Positions 1-11,212 of a DNA stretch of 64,000 nt are shown here, piece by piece. The notes beneath the pieces were generated by a model that searched no databases, was not told the DNA's origin, and was given only the letters and a program-made list of their open reading frames with translations. The position numbers were made by a program, and so were the translations under genes. How positions within the stretch are numbered: the first letter of the stretch is position 1; each line of letters opens with the position of its first letter. The stretch covers positions 226,628-290,627 of the forward strand of contig WEDG01003993.1 of NCBI GenBank assembly GCA_017591395.1. Direction: 5' to 3'. The DNA comes from Schistocephalus solidus (lineage: Eukaryota; Platyhelminthes; Cestoda; Diphyllobothriidea; Diphyllobothriidae).

Positions 1-175
1 GGAGAGCCGTGTGTTGCATAAACCGGCACCTACACGTGCCCAATTTTATCACGCGCATCCCTCATGTTCGATATCCGTTATGGAACCGCATTCCAAATAA
101 CGCCTGCTGCACCCTTATTTGGCTCCCGTGTTGGTCCAGTGCATCTACCATGCGACCTGTTTAGGGGGCATGATA
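1..175 (+). repeat. Dispersed repeat R1, copy 1
   Basis: Unclassified interspersed repeat recognised by comparison within the window. It shares the blocks 'aacgcctgctgcaccc', 'ttggtccagtgcatctacca' and 'gtttagggggca' with copies near 2,400-2,590, 14,290-14,385 and, inverted, 52,428-52,560. It has no open frame. It could be a SINE or MITE, but no tRNA-type A/B boxes or terminal inverted repeats could be defined. Confidence 0.55.
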
Positions 176-2399
176 TTACACAATTCGGTTTTCAATGACA
201 TTACCTATTATCCTTACCAAATCAACTGAAAATAAATAAACTGATGGAGCTGGTCGGGATCTCTCACAAGTACGCTTGATAGTTTATTTGAATGATCAGT
301 GGTAGAGTGGGACTGAAGTCGTAGATTCCCGTTTAGTATCCACTTCTGGATCAAACTACTCTCTGCTGTAATCGGCGGGAGTAGTTGGCATTATGGGCAA
401 CCTTCGTCTAACCCGTGCAACGCGCACCCTTGCTTCCCACGTGGTACTAACGCAGTACAGCAGCTATCAAAGTTTTGCCACAGGACTCCATGTGGTAGGC
501 AGCAAACTTCTTGTCTGTCAGACTCTTCGATCTATTATGTATACATGTGACGCAAACCCTCCATGAACGCACGTGATGCATCCTCTACTGGCACAAATTC
601 GTAATTTCTTAGTCGACATCGCCTTTTGGAATGGAAACATCTGACTCCCGATCCTCTTGATTACAATGTTTGCTCTGGTAAGTTCCATAATGATTATGAT
701 TTGTAAATCGACTATCTAAATCCTAGGCAGGTTGTTGATTGAGTTTCATATGTCCTGCTTGTTGAAAGGCATCTTTGCGGTTGCCTAGTTCATGGGGCGT
801 TCCAGTGCCACCCCGACCCCTGCATAATTTGTAACCCAGGGCTTCGAAGGAACAGGTGGATTATCCATCTTCCAATCCGGTTGCTGCAAATCATTCTCCC
901 CAGCAGCCGGCCTCGTGCACAACCTCTGTCTGATGGGCCAGGGTTTAAGGTAGTTTCGGAGGAACAGACGGATGATGGCGCGTGCGCGTGAATAAGCTTT
1001 GGGGACCAGTTGTGCTTTGTCGCGCATGCAACTATCGGCAAAGTTGTGTGTGGTAGCCGTTTGCTCTGAGCACCCGTTAAAAGTTATTGCAATTCGGTAA
1101 CCTTGTCTTCTGGTTCGCTACAGTCGGTCGCAACACGTCGTGACTGATTGGGTGGTTACTGTTGATGTTCAGCACTTGCGTCTAGGCTCTATGTAATGCG
1201 GTGAAAAGACCCACTGTCATGGCAGGCAACATCTGGAATTGTTTGCCGAATCTGATGCAGTTGCAGACATGGCAATTACGTCGGATAAACTGGAAGACAA
1301 CTCTTCGCGAGAATGTTCGAACATATGGCAGCAAAGAAGAGGAAGGATGCTAACTCTCAGGTCACGGCTCGTGTGACGGTACTTGGCCACCTTTAAATTT
1401 GACTAGGCTGAAATTTTCGCAAGGGCTGGCAACTTTGCCTAGGCAAAGTAATTAATCACGCGGGGAGGAGGCGGCGGGCAAAAGTTTCACTGTCAGCGAG
1501 CCACCTTGCTAAGATCACGCCAAAAATCGAGAAAAGTGATGAAATTTCGAAAAATTAACGATTTGACAAAGGACTAAGGAGCAATCATCCTACCATGTTC
1601 GAATTCCAACGACACATTCGGTATTTGCTTCTTGGATTAGGCACATGGCAGCCGTGTCCTATAAGTGCTGCACCCCTGGAGCCCTCATCACCCATATTTG
1701 CGGACGTCTGATTGGTTTGAGCGAGAATCCAAAACGTCAGGCCAAAAAACGCCATATTGCAGTGATCTCATATTCTTCAATACCTAGCTTTCTTAAAACA
1801 GGCGTTTGGCTCGAAAAGGTTTTAGCCCCCTTGAGGTCAAATCTGGTCGGAATTTAATACATTATGAATCTTTCATGCTCTCTGTACGTTTCCTGGAATA
1901 TCCACGGGCTTGCTATTCGCATCGTGCATAGGGAACTCACGTGGGCAGTGTGTGGATTCACATTCAGATGGGTAGATAATATGTTAGTTTTTAGAATTTT
2001 GGAGCCTTGCCAACTGCCTGCTAGCCGAAATTGCCAGTCCATTGCCATTTCCAATGGGGATGCAGTACTTCATCTTGTTGCCTTTAAAATAAGCTAACTC
2101 CTCCCTATTTACGTCTCCTGCGCTAGCTCATGCCGCTTTTCCGAAGATGCTTTTGTACAATTTCCGAAATGTTTACCTTAGTATTTTACGTGCTTATCTC
2201 GCCAATATGTCTTTTTTGGTCTCTAGGTAGATGGTTTTGTCCTTTGTTTAGGCGCGCAGACTGCCCTTCTAGTGCTGTTGCAGTAGCGGCCTCGATGTCC
2301 GATTACGTTACAAAAGCACAGACGTATTCGGAGCAAACATGAACTGAAGACTATTTCAAGGCAAGATGGATGAATAGGAACTGTCCCCCTAGCGTTAAA

Positions 2400-2595
2400 T
2401 TATATGGAGGGTGCCTATTCCCGTGTCCTAACCTTTGACCCTGCCTCAACCCATGTTGGGCACGCAAACCCCGCCATGTTCGGCATTTGTTATGAGACCG
2501 CATCCCAGAATAATAATGCCTGCTGCACCCTGATTTGGCCCCCGAGTCCATCCAGCGCATCTATCGCGCGGTCCGTTTATGGGGTGCACACTCAC
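2400..2595 (+). repeat. Dispersed repeat R1, copy 2
   Basis: Second copy of the repeat at the window start, sharing 'catgttcggcatttgttatg', 'aataatgcctgctgcaccct' and a 'gtccagcgcatct' segment. No coding frame is conserved between copies, so short open frames here are not treated as genes. Confidence 0.5.
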
Positions 2596-2609
2596 TCACA
2601 CTAGTTCGA

Positions 2610-3025
2610 CCGTCGTGTTCGACGATGTCCACCGTATGCTGTGCAGGGACGGTGACTCGCGCTGGATTATAGTGAGAATAGACTTGCGATGCATCTACCT
2701 AACTCTTTGTTCCACCCCTATCACGGCACGGGGTCAATATAGAGTCAAGCAGACCGGAGATTGGAGAGGGCGTATGCCCACGCACTAGTCCACTACAAAA
2801 ACAAGAACACAACAACGCAAGGGAGGGGTGGCTCCGATCCAAACTAAGTGGGATTGCCATAGGGGCCACATTAAGAAAGGGCCACTGCAGCTTAACTCTC
2901 AGTCCGCCAGTCGTCCATTGCACAGTGGCGTACACACGGGGCTGACCACACGATCCGAGTTATCCCTTCAGTTGGCAACCTTCCAAGCCACGGCTTTTAG
3001 CGCACCGTGATAGTTTCAAGCTGGC
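2610..3025 (+). repeat. Dispersed repeat R2, copy 1
   Basis: Interspersed repeat shared with about 11,745-12,165 and 12,370-12,515, and in part with 28,150-28,260 and 36,290-36,400. Common words are 'gatgtccaccg', 'gaattagattataat'-like text, and a tail with 'gttggcaacctt', 'agccacggcttttagcgca' and 'gtgat'. No open frame is conserved. Family unknown. Confidence 0.5.
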
Positions 3026-3113
3026 CCGTTTTCGCAACTATAACCTCACGCTGTTGCCTCCATTTCTCTCTCTCTCTCTTTCCTCACTACTGATATTTGT
3101 TTCGCTTTCTTAG

Positions 3114-3200
3114 ACCTGCGAGAGAATACGTGCGACTCGTGTGGAAAGGTGTTTGAACGAAGCAGCCAACTGAAGCGGCATGTTGACTGCGTCCACAAAT
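3114..3200 (+). CDS. C2H2 zinc-finger exon, class A (intact)
   Basis: Single-finger exon of 87 nt. A long pyrimidine tract (3,065-3,112, with TC repeats) ends in an AG at 3,112-3,113, and the donor GTACG starts at 3,201. Reading starts with two bases completing a codon and ends with one base, so both flanking introns are phase 1. The peptide begins LRENT, then Cys-DS-Cys, GKVF, helix RSSQLKR, His, VDCV, His: C-X2-C-X12-H-X4-H. Helix positions -1,2,3,6 are R,S,Q,R. The usual TGEKP linker is absent. The role is inferred to be nucleic-acid binding as one finger of a multi-exon zinc-finger protein. Its closest relative in the window is exon A' at 24,200. Expression is not shown. Confidence 0.75.
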
Positions 3201-4336
3201 GTACGCGCATTTTCCCTCAGTTGCTGACTGTCGCGTTGGCCTCCTGCATGACCCCTGTTAATACTGTTTTTTCTCCGTAGAGCTGTTCTGCTTGCACATT
3301 ACCTTTGTTTGGAAACTTCAGTGATTTCGGAGCTGTTTTGCTGCTCCTGTTCCCCACGCTAGGAACGGTGGTAGGCCGTATGAGGATACTTAATATTTAT
3401 TGCCGCAAGTTTAGAGAACCATTTAGATTTTAAGTCGCATATACCCACCTAATTCTTACCTCGGCTGCTTCCCACGTGTGCACAGGACACGCGAACGCCG
3501 TCCTGGGCAGCGCTTAGTAGGTGTATCTAATTTAACTCTAACAGCCTCCATTGTTTGAACCTTTTTAAGTAGGCCGCATAAAAAACCGTCGAACGGAAGA
3601 CTTTCTTACTTTCAGTTTGCGTGTGGTACCTGTGTTGTGGCTTGTTTCTTAAGGAGAGATCTGTAGCAACATAACCACATACTACACAAAACTACGTTCC
3701 ATTTATTTCAGTTATTGTTCTTTAAATTTGCATAGAAAATCGGTTTAATGTATCGGCTTTCAGGTTAGTTGGTGGTTGGCCAGTTGTTAATAAAATGACA
3801 AGCCGCCGCACTTGTCTTATTACTTATGATCAAACCTTACAATCATGGTCCGTCTTATGGACAGTGGCCCCCGAGTCGTCCAGGAGGTACCGCGGCACGA
3901 TACGCCACGGATTGGTGTGCGACTAGGGACGATGGCCATAGGATCGGCAAACATCTTACGCTAGCCGATGACTTTCATTCGCGCACTTAAGCCACCTTCT
4001 CCCACGCTGAATACCGCGCATCCTTAACTTAGCCCTATGACATCGCGTCACAGCGACTGAACACTGACACTCTTTCCTCGCAATCATAACCTTGAACTAA
4101 ATCCTGAAATGTTCCCCTTGTTTTTTAAGAGTAGATACTCTAGATCTTCTCCCGCATTCCTTTCCACTGGTTTTTTCTCAAGTGTCACTGCCCTACCGTT
4201 TTCATACTTTCTTTAAATAAGCAGAATGCCATTGCACAGCTGCTGCTATTTTTGCGGCTGCGTCATCTTCGGAACTATCTTCTTTTTGGATGATTTGATG
4301 TCAGAACGCCTGTTTATAGCCTGAACAAGGGAAACT
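3201..4336. other. Intron or intergenic DNA with no recognised feature
   Basis: No coding frame, RNA gene or repeat could be supported between exons A and B. Only the part from about 3,850 matches the duplicate block (29.2-29.6 kb), and weakly. It is presumably intron of the zinc-finger locus. Confidence 0.4.
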
Positions 4337-4363
4337 TTAAACGTCTCTCTTTCCTCGATTTAG

Positions 4364-4468
4364 ATCACGTTTCCCGCCGACCTGAACGAGAGAATACATG
4401 CGAGTTTTGTGGCAAGACCTTTACGCAGGTGGGCACATTGACGCGGCATGTCGACCATGTCCACAAAC
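4364..4468 (+). CDS. C2H2 zinc-finger exon, class B (intact)
   Basis: Exon of 105 nt between acceptor 'gatttag' (ends 4,363) and donor GTACGT (starts 4,469), with both introns phase 1. It is 18 nt longer than the other classes because the leader reads HVSRRPERENT before the first Cys. The finger follows the C-X2-C-X12-H-X4-H pattern with Cys-EF-Cys, GKTF, helix QVGTLTR, His, VDHV, His. Helix positions -1,2,3,6 are Q,G,T,R. Copy B'' at 29,637 encodes the same finger. A decayed relative is at about 21,057. It is inferred to be a DNA-binding module of the same locus as exon A, although no transcript evidence exists. Confidence 0.75.
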
Positions 4469-5149
4469 GTACGTACCTTTGCCCTCAACGGTTGACTGCT
4501 CCTCTTCAAATTCTACTTCGCTTTGTAATCGCGCATGTAGTTCCTTCGCTACGCTTGTTTATGCTGCCTTTTTTCCGTGACCGTCCTACTTGCAGAGTAT
4601 TTTTGCTCGAACACCTGAGTGCCTGGGCCTATCGTTGAAGATATAGGTACTACTGTGCCCACTAGAGGAATTTTAAGTTTTCCTTTTTGCTTGCTTATAT
4701 CCGTTTAGGTGAACAGTTAATGCTTAAGTCATATCTCCTACCTACTTCATGACCTGATTGGGGTTTTGTCGATACTGTCGTACATGGTGACCGAGTGAAC
4801 CGGTGGGTGTGTCCTCACACTCTTTATTTCTGTTGCCTTCCCATTCCCCCTCCTTTCTCCCATTTTTGAAAATTCCCAAGGAGGGAATGACAGACAATCC
4901 CGTCTTCGATCAATAATAGCTCTGCTCGCTCCATGCAAAAAAGTAGTTATGACGCACAAGGGATCTTACCAGCTTCCTGGCATGCCTCAGCCACCCTATC
5001 TAAGGATATCACTGCTTATCCTCCCGCGGGCAATGGGCTGGAAAAGGTGGCGCAAGCAATTGTTCAGAAATCACGACGTCTGTGGCTCTTAGATAAGCTG
5101 AATAGCAATAACCCCGTGCCCATCCTTCTTCTCCGCCCAACCCATTTGT

Positions 5150-7150
5150 TGCTAGAAGGACTCTTGTCATTGACAGCCTTTTAGACAATCCGTGCAGCAA
5201 CCACTCGAGAAGGAAAATGGCGCTACTCACTCGATAATTGACGGACATCGATGTCTTCAGCGTGACTCGTTTCTCCGAACAAGCTCACCTGGAGGAGATG
5301 AGTTCGGGATACACTTTCATCTGGGACGGCCGCCTAATGGCTGGTCGACACGGTGGTGGCGTCGCCTTTTCCCCTCGTAATGTGGGATGACTGCCCCGTC
5401 TGCTACAGGACATAAAAAACCGTCACATGAGCCTGCACCTGCCTCTTTCGGGAGCTCATTTCACCACAGTGGTCAGTGCATGCGATTCTTGAACAACTAC
5501 CTCTGAGGAGTTGAAGAAATGCACGCCCTTTTGGCAACTGTGTCGAAGACGAATAAGTGGATTGTCTTGGATGCCTTCAATGCCGGCGTCAGGACTGATT
5601 ACACTATCCAGAATGAAGCGAAAGGTTCCCATGGTCTCGACGGTTGTAACGATAATGTCCTCCCATCTTCCACGAGCCTGCAAGAAACACCGTATCCTCC
5701 TGACCAACACTCCTTTTTCGCTTTCCCTCCCTGCACAAGGCAACTTGGATGCACCGTCGATTCTTTTGCTTGATACGACTGCGATCATTCTCTTCGTCAG
5801 CGACGTAGACTGGATGCCAAAGGTGTAAGAACCATTCCCCTTGTCTTGAAGAATTTGACAAGCCTGATTTTGCGTTGACTCTCCCCCCCCCACCCCCTTC
5901 GATGACTAGTGGGCAACGTTTCCGAGTCGAGGATAGCAGCGCTAAGCTCTTGAGGTAGGCGACGATAAACCACTGCTTCCCATGCAGTGGTGGTCAGAAT
6001 GCACTACTTTTAACCCATCTAACACCCACAAAGCCTAGCATTCACAACCATAGAGCAGGACTCACCGGACGAATGCATGGTACAGGTGGAAGAACACTCA
6101 TCCAGCGCAAAAATCGACGAAGTTCTGCATCCCATCTACAAAGTCAGCCAGACCTTCGGTCGGCTGCAAGTCACCATGTCGATTCGCCACGACTAAATAC
6201 CAAACTGAAGATGTACAAGGACTGTCTACTCTAAGGAAGCCAGGAAACTCAAGCCCATCCACCTTAGCTGCCTCCGCAGAATCCTGAAACTGAGATGGCA
6301 GGACAGGATCGCCGCCGCGGTTGTCCTGGAGCGAACCGGAATCCTCAGCATTCATGCCATGCGAATGCAACTTCGACTGCGAAGGAGCGGCCTTCTGGTT
6401 AGGGTGGACGGTCAGAGGTTACCTTAACGACTTCTAGAGCGACAGATCGCATCGGGTACTCGCCAACGTCCTATGAATCTCTCTTAAGGCTCTACAAGTT
6501 GATTAGGCGGGCTTGTACGACCTCGCCCTTTACCGCCCAGTGTAGAAGAGTGTATTTAGGAATAGCACAGCAATCTGCTCATTGAACTGGATTGCCTAGG
6601 CCAAGGCTAGATAGCTGTATTCAAGTTACAAGTGGTTTCAACCCATACCGTCCATATATAACGTCTTCCAGTATGCCCTTGTTGTCAAGGAATATTCCGT
6701 GCATGGTTGGCTTCGCTAGACATCTCCGAACCCAGAGCAACAACGACTAGACAACTTCACCGCCAGTGATCTCACATCGAATGTCCCGCCGACGTCGACC
6801 ACTATCACCTCCATCATCCTTTCCGCAATCCCCGCGACAACAACGACGACGACGACAAGGACTACCGCCCCTCCTACTCGTAACACCGGAATGACCACTT
6901 CCGACGCCCTGTCAAACAACATCCTGACCATCACTGTCTCCTCCGCCGCGCTACCATCGATCCCAACTTGTCCTTACTATGTTTTCAACTTCAGGTCACA
7001 CATCGACCTGGTCGGTAACTTGTCAATCTATCGCAATGTGATCGACGAACTAATGGCTTAATCATCAACATATACCAATCGCATTCGCCTTAACTGACCG
7101 CACAACCTCCAGACTCCCTCAGTAACCGCATTGGCTTACTCGGTTACGTA
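5150..7150 (+). mobile_element. Decayed LINE, craniofacial-development-protein-2-like, internally deleted
   Basis: Non-LTR retrotransposon remnant in several frames. The endonuclease domain is readable from about 5,150: LLDN, then RKMALLTR, VTRFSEQ, GYTFIWDGRL, a catalytic-type DAFNAGVRTD near 5,570, and LLTNT. The reverse-transcriptase core is missing: the sequence passes through a short RTE scrap (6,030-6,092) and resumes at the RT C-terminus with FGRLQ, LSCLRRILKLRWQDR and RTGILSIHAM (6,150-6,365). The 3' part to about 7,150 is Ser/Thr-rich with a fingerlike GLLGYVHVHE. Stops and frameshifts are frequent, so it is inactive. Equivalent copies at 22.0 and 30.4 kb show that the insertion predates duplication of the block. 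Confidence 0.7.
6030..6092 (-). mobile_element. Short RTE LINE fragment
   Basis: This resembles 24,750-24,800 of the RTE LINE in the same orientation: 'ttcacaaccatagagcagga' corresponds to 'ttcacaaccgtaaatgagga', followed by 'ccggacgaatgcatggtac'. On the minus strand it reads the SVRSVLxYGCE-type RT C-terminal segment. It continues at 31,330-31,645 in block III but is cut short here. Confidence 0.5.
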
Positions 7151-8440
7151 CACGTCCATGAAAACCTGCCGTCGTACACCACCGCTCAATACACATAGCC
7201 ACACAGCTCACTAGCACAAACTACACACGGATTCGTGCCACGACATACTCTTCCCATATGTGGGAAGCGTGTTCTTTGGCTTCTACTCCATGTGGTCTCT
7301 ATGGGACTCTAACGTATGTGAGATCCGGTCGACGCACCCCTTTTGTGTAAACCTGGTGTGTTTTGTCATATGTGAAGTGTGTTGACATGTTGTTTATCCC
7401 TGTCTGTCACTGCCCTCCCCGATCTGCGAATCACTTGACGGTTCGGCTCAGTTAATGGACTGGTACCCGCGAGAGCGAAGAAAAAGTGAGTTCGACTCTC
7501 AGCGCACATTGCTCCCTTTAAACAATCTGGTGCGGTCTAATCTATCACGATGTGCTAAACCGTGGCTTAGAGGGCTACCGATCGACGAGACAACTCGTTC
7601 ATTATTTCAGAGTGGATGGTCAGGCTACAATGACTCATTCTTAGTGCAACCTCTGCGCCATCGCTACTGAGTGTGGATCCTGGTCTCCTCCTTGTTGTTT
7701 TTGTGAAATCCTGATACATTGTGCGCTGGTCAGGGGTGTGTTGCTCACGAGCTCTTGGGGGTTATATCTGTTTTTCGGCATCTACCAAGGAGACGTTTTT
7801 GAATAGCTCCAGTTTTTCCCATCACGACTGCTAGGGACAAGCTTAGTGCATGCTTATAAGTGTCCAGTGCGAAGGTCGGTTCAGAAATGAGACGATGGGG
7901 TTCTACTCCGTTCTAAGTTTTCGGTAATATCCTTTGTTGAACTTATTTATGTTTAAAGCGGATGGATGCAGTATCCGACACACCATCTGATCATGTGCAG
8001 CGTTTGTCAAGAGCTAGACAATTTCAAGACGGCTGAAGACTATCTTGAGGACGGTGACAGGCGGGGATAAATGATCTGACTACGTACGCCACGCACGAAT
8101 GCTGTAAATGCCATCGCAACCTAAATTAAATCTGATTACCGGGACTTTTTGTTCCTGCCTAGAGGCTAATTCAAGGAGTATTTTTGCGGCAGAAGGCATT
8201 CGATGTAGCCGAACCTGCCAAGCACCGTTGGTCGAGCTTCGCATATCAGATTTGAAAGCGCCCGTCAGATGGTCCTCAAGACTCGTCATCGAAAGAAGTG
8301 AGAGGCTAGCCGTCATCAACAGAGTAGTTGGCTTACGTCTGTTGAATTTCGAACCATTTTGAGGTTTTTCTTCTGTGTTTCGTGTTTTGAGGACCTATTT
8401 TATCGACTGATTTTCTCCGCTGGACTTCTATACTTTTAGT
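7150..8440. other. Duplicated noncoding DNA, no gene recognised
   Basis: Similar to about 33,100-33,870 in block III (shared 'gtgttctttggct' and the 'actggt...cgcgaga'/'ctgcgaga' segments). Open frames at 7,455-7,670 and 8,108-8,362 are not conserved between the two copies, so I do not call them genes. Confidence 0.4.
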
Positions 8441-8992
8441 CGACAAACGTTGCGGGATCTATGTGACTTTACGTCAGAAGCCACCATCAGCTCGTCAGTT
8501 ACAGCTTCGAACATCCAAATTTTGTGGGAATTGTTTTGTTACATGATCAGTTTTCTGTAGCCTTTGGTTGGAAGTTTAGAACACCCGAAAACCGCTGAGT
8601 CAGGCTATATTGTTTGGTTCCTCTGACATAAATCGGTTTGCGAACCTTCGGGGGGTCTTGGAATCTCGCGATGGTGGCATTCTTTTACTTTGTCTTTTGT
8701 CCGGTAAACCCCATTAGAAGCTTTTTCGGGTCATTGGTGACTTTGATGGTGAGCGAATTCTTATGTTCATGAGGAAAGTAGGCATTTTTTTAACCAAAGT
8801 GCGCTAGATTTTCCGATATATTATCTCCTATTCGTCAAAATATTCATTTTTAAGTCCTGAAACCCATGCTTTGCATTTCGCATCCAAGCATTTAACGCTC
8901 GCATTTCGATAGTTTGACGTCAGCTAGCAGTCTATGCAAAACCCAAAATGTATCCGAATGATGGTGAAACAGACTAAATTTTCGTTTTTCAG
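8440..8992 (+). repeat. Conserved intron segment upstream of exon C
   Basis: This strongly matches 23,230-23,777 and, less completely, 33,890-34,092, each time directly upstream of a class C finger exon. Shared words include 'cagaagccaccatcagctcg', 'ggaagtttagaacacccgaa' and 'ggaaagta'. It has no open frame. The match shows that exons were duplicated together with their introns rather than retrocopied. Confidence 0.65.
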
Positions 8993-9079
8993 ATCTGCGA
9001 CAGCACATCTGTGGGTTTTGCGGAAAGGCCTTTGGAACGAAACACGACGTGAAGCGGCATGTCCATCGTGTCCACCAAA
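8993..9079 (+). CDS. C2H2 zinc-finger exon, class C (intact)
   Basis: Exon of 87 nt with acceptor 'cgtttttcag' (ends 8,992) and donor GTATGT (9,080), phase 1 on both sides. Leader LRQHI, then Cys-GF-Cys, GKAF, helix TKHDVKR, His, VHRV, His in the C-X2-C-X12-H-X4-H pattern. Helix positions -1,2,3,6 are T,H,D,R. Copies C' (23,778, broken) and C'' (34,093, 1-nt insertion) keep part of this. Introns on both sides are also duplicated, for example 'ggttggatgagg' just downstream. It is inferred to be part of a multi-exon zinc-finger gene. Confidence 0.75.
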
Positions 9080-9882
9080 GTATGTCTCTTTTCCCCAACT
9101 TATTTGCGCTTTCTCTGCTATCACTAATTAATTTGTACCGCCGCATTTACCATTTTCATGCCAAACGACTGCCAGTCGGCGCACATGTCTTCTCCGCAGC
9201 GGCAGGGCACTGACTAACTTCGGTTGGATGAGGTGCATAGGACCCCTTTTCTAGACCCCATCTGCTTTGTATACGAGTCCATATTTGTGTTTCTGGTTAC
9301 ATACGGTGATCTGACTGTCTCCATGGGGCTTTGTATAAGTGTACGCGTATTCCATGTCACCTGCCGCTCTGCTACCTATATAAAAACATTAATTTTTATA
9401 TGGTAGCCGCTGAGCGACTGATTGCAGGGCTCGAGATTGAGCTGCAAGGAACAAGGACATGAGTTTGTCCCGTAACGCCTTCGGTGAGTGCCTTATCGTA
9501 TTCATCATCTGCCTAAGGAAAACTGCGGGGGGATTTTATAGACAGAATCGTATTCATAAGGATATTTGGGAAACTTTCTCGCTTCCATCATCGAAAGTTT
9601 CCAAATTGTCAATACGAGTAAAGCTCGGTCTATCGAACGAGCAGCTTAGAAGTGGACATGCAGGAATACTTGGGGCCCTAAAGTAGCTGAAGCTAGAACC
9701 TAACGAAAAGTTTCACTTCTACTGCTATGCTCATTTGTTAGGCCTTTGCCTTTGTTTCGTCTGTCCATTGTGAAAAGTTAGAATAGTAGTTATGTTGTGC
9801 TTTTTTAAGAAAATACAGACTGTTTTTAATAGGTATTAGTCAATTTCGACGACGGAAGCGTTCTTTATCTGTTCTTTTTCAG

Positions 9883-9969
9883 AAGAGCAAACGCACACGT
9901 GCGACATCTGTAATAAGGACTTCAGTTGCAAAGTTAATCTAAAGAGGCATGCTGACTGTAACCACAATC
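9883..9969 (+). CDS. C2H2 zinc-finger exon, class D (intact)
   Basis: Exon of 87 nt, acceptor 'ttctttttcag' (ends 9,882), donor GTAAGT-type (starts 9,970), phase 1 on both sides. Leader EQTHT, then Cys-DI-Cys, NKDF, helix CKVNLKR, His, ADCN, His, keeping C-X2-C-X12-H-X4-H. Helix positions -1,2,3,6 are C,V,N,R. The second copy at 35,548 has a stop in the leader. It lies only 0.8 kb after exon C, which suits two consecutive exons of one transcript. Confidence 0.75.
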
Positions 9970-10394
9970 GTAAGTTTCGCTTTGGATTCTGATATACTCT
10001 GTGATCATCGTTGAAGAAATTGTTACGTTATACTGACTTTTTTTCTCGTAGGTTTTCTTTCTGCCACCATCTTGGCGAATGGCTGGTAAACCTACTCACA
10101 CGTATTTATTTCTTTATCGGATATGGCACTGAAGATTTATGTCTCCGGAGTTATTTTAGGTAGACCGAGCAAGAAGATTAATTTGCCGGGAGGCAAATTT
10201 AGTGTTGTAGATTTAGATCATCGGGCCATGTTTTATAAGAACCTCGATTCATTTAAGACGGTGGCAATCCGTTTTACCAATGGAAGGGCTCGTATGACAT
10301 TTAGCAGGACTGCAGGCACATGTGTGTATAAATTGTGGAGAAGAAGTATCTTGTGCGGTCCAGCCTCCGGTCTTTTTTACTATTTTGAGAGCGG

Positions 10395-10640
10395 GTACGG
10401 GACGGTGAGGTAAGAGGGGGTGCGGTAACTGCAGCGCAAGTCTACTATCTTTTAAAAGTAATCCACGCACAAGTCACCGTTCCAGCACCCTCCTCTTGTA
10501 AAGCACACAGTGGACCTCGTTGGAATCGACGGTCGAATTTTCGCGGTCACATACGCAGGGGCAAAAGTGAAGCGACTATCCCGATTCATGTCTCCTCTGA
10601 ATGTTTCAAGGCACACAATAAAACCTACTTTCCGTGCCAC
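10395..10640 (+). repeat. Dispersed repeat R3, copy 1
   Basis: Matches 52,720-52,880 in the same orientation ('gtgcggta', 'caccgt...gcac', 'atcgacggtcgaa') and partly 33,700-33,860 and 36,395-36,520 ('gtgaagcgactatcc'). Noncoding and unclassified. Confidence 0.5.
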
Positions 10641-10859
10641 TTGGTGGTTTAATTATCGACAGTTGTCGCCTTGGCATCACTCACCGTGAGCCAGACCCGT
10701 CATTTTCTTTGTTAAGTGCTGGGGAGTTATTATAAAATCAGGAAATGAAGCCGGCCTGTGGAATGTGCAAAACTGGTATATATTTTTTCATCACAAACCT
10801 GAACTGTAGCTTGTACAGAAATAAACGACGTACATTATAAGCCAACTTTATAACTCAGA

Positions 10860-10975
10860 CCTAATTGTGAGAGCTATTCGTTGTCATCACAATTAGCCCC
10901 GGCGACAGAGAATGTACGTACAGAGGATGCCCTAACCATATGAGCTACTTGGCTCCAACCGTGATCCGACTTGGG
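10860..10975 (-). repeat. tRNA-derived SINE-like segment
   Basis: On the minus strand it begins ggagccaag and contains an internal promoter A-box-like block 'tagctcatatggttagggc', followed by anticodon-arm-like sequence and 'gccgggg'. The paralogue at 36,785-36,890 has 'tagctccaattgttagagc'. The T-arm is not well preserved, so it is a tRNA-derived repeat rather than a functional tRNA. Confidence 0.5.
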
Positions 10976-11020
10976 TTTGAGTTCTCTCAAGTAGCCTGCT
11001 GTATCTGCTATAATTCCTCA

Positions 11021-11212
11021 ATTCTAATACAGGGCGGTTAGAGCGCTGGTTGTACTGAATTCATTTCCTTACCATCCGATATTTCTGCAGTTGAGCATTC
11101 AGGTTAATTATGTATAATTCTAATACAGGGTGTTTAGAGCGCTGGTTGTACTGAATTCATTTCCTTACTATCCGATATTTCTGCAGTTGAGCATTCAGGT
11201 TAATTATGTATA
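11021..11212 (+). repeat. Two-copy 96-bp tandem repeat
   Basis: Two head-to-tail units, 11,021-11,116 and 11,117-11,212, both beginning 'attctaatacaggg' and ending 'ggttaattatgtata'. They differ at only a few bases. The paralogous place in block III (about 36,940-37,020) carries only one diverged unit, so the duplication is recent. Confidence 0.85.

Larger units (their letters stand above)
4337..6094 (+). repeat. Near-identical tract shared with 29,613-31,358
   Basis: About 1.75 kb matching the block III sequence far better than the flanks do. Over the first roughly 300 bases I count about nine differences, whereas the 280 bases just upstream align only loosely. The left edge is sharp, near 'gaacgtctctctttcctcga'. 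The right edge is where block I jumps from an RTE fragment ('gcatggtacaggtg') into other LINE sequence. The tract carries exon B and the LINE endonuclease piece. It is best explained by gene conversion or a younger local duplication. Confidence 0.7.

Noticed and set aside
785..1041. Two overlapping minus-strand open frames of 80 and 83 codons
   Set aside because: No motifs, and the paralogous stretch near 29,000-29,170 does not keep either frame.
5456..5893. Minus-strand open frame of 145 codons
   Set aside because: It is antisense to the LINE endonuclease remnant, whose plus-strand motifs explain the sequence. Its near copy at 30,673-31,059 is explained by the duplicated tract.
3114..9969. 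Zinc-finger exons as parts of a known named transcription factor
   Set aside because: Single fingers with atypical linkers do not identify a family, so no gene symbol is assigned.
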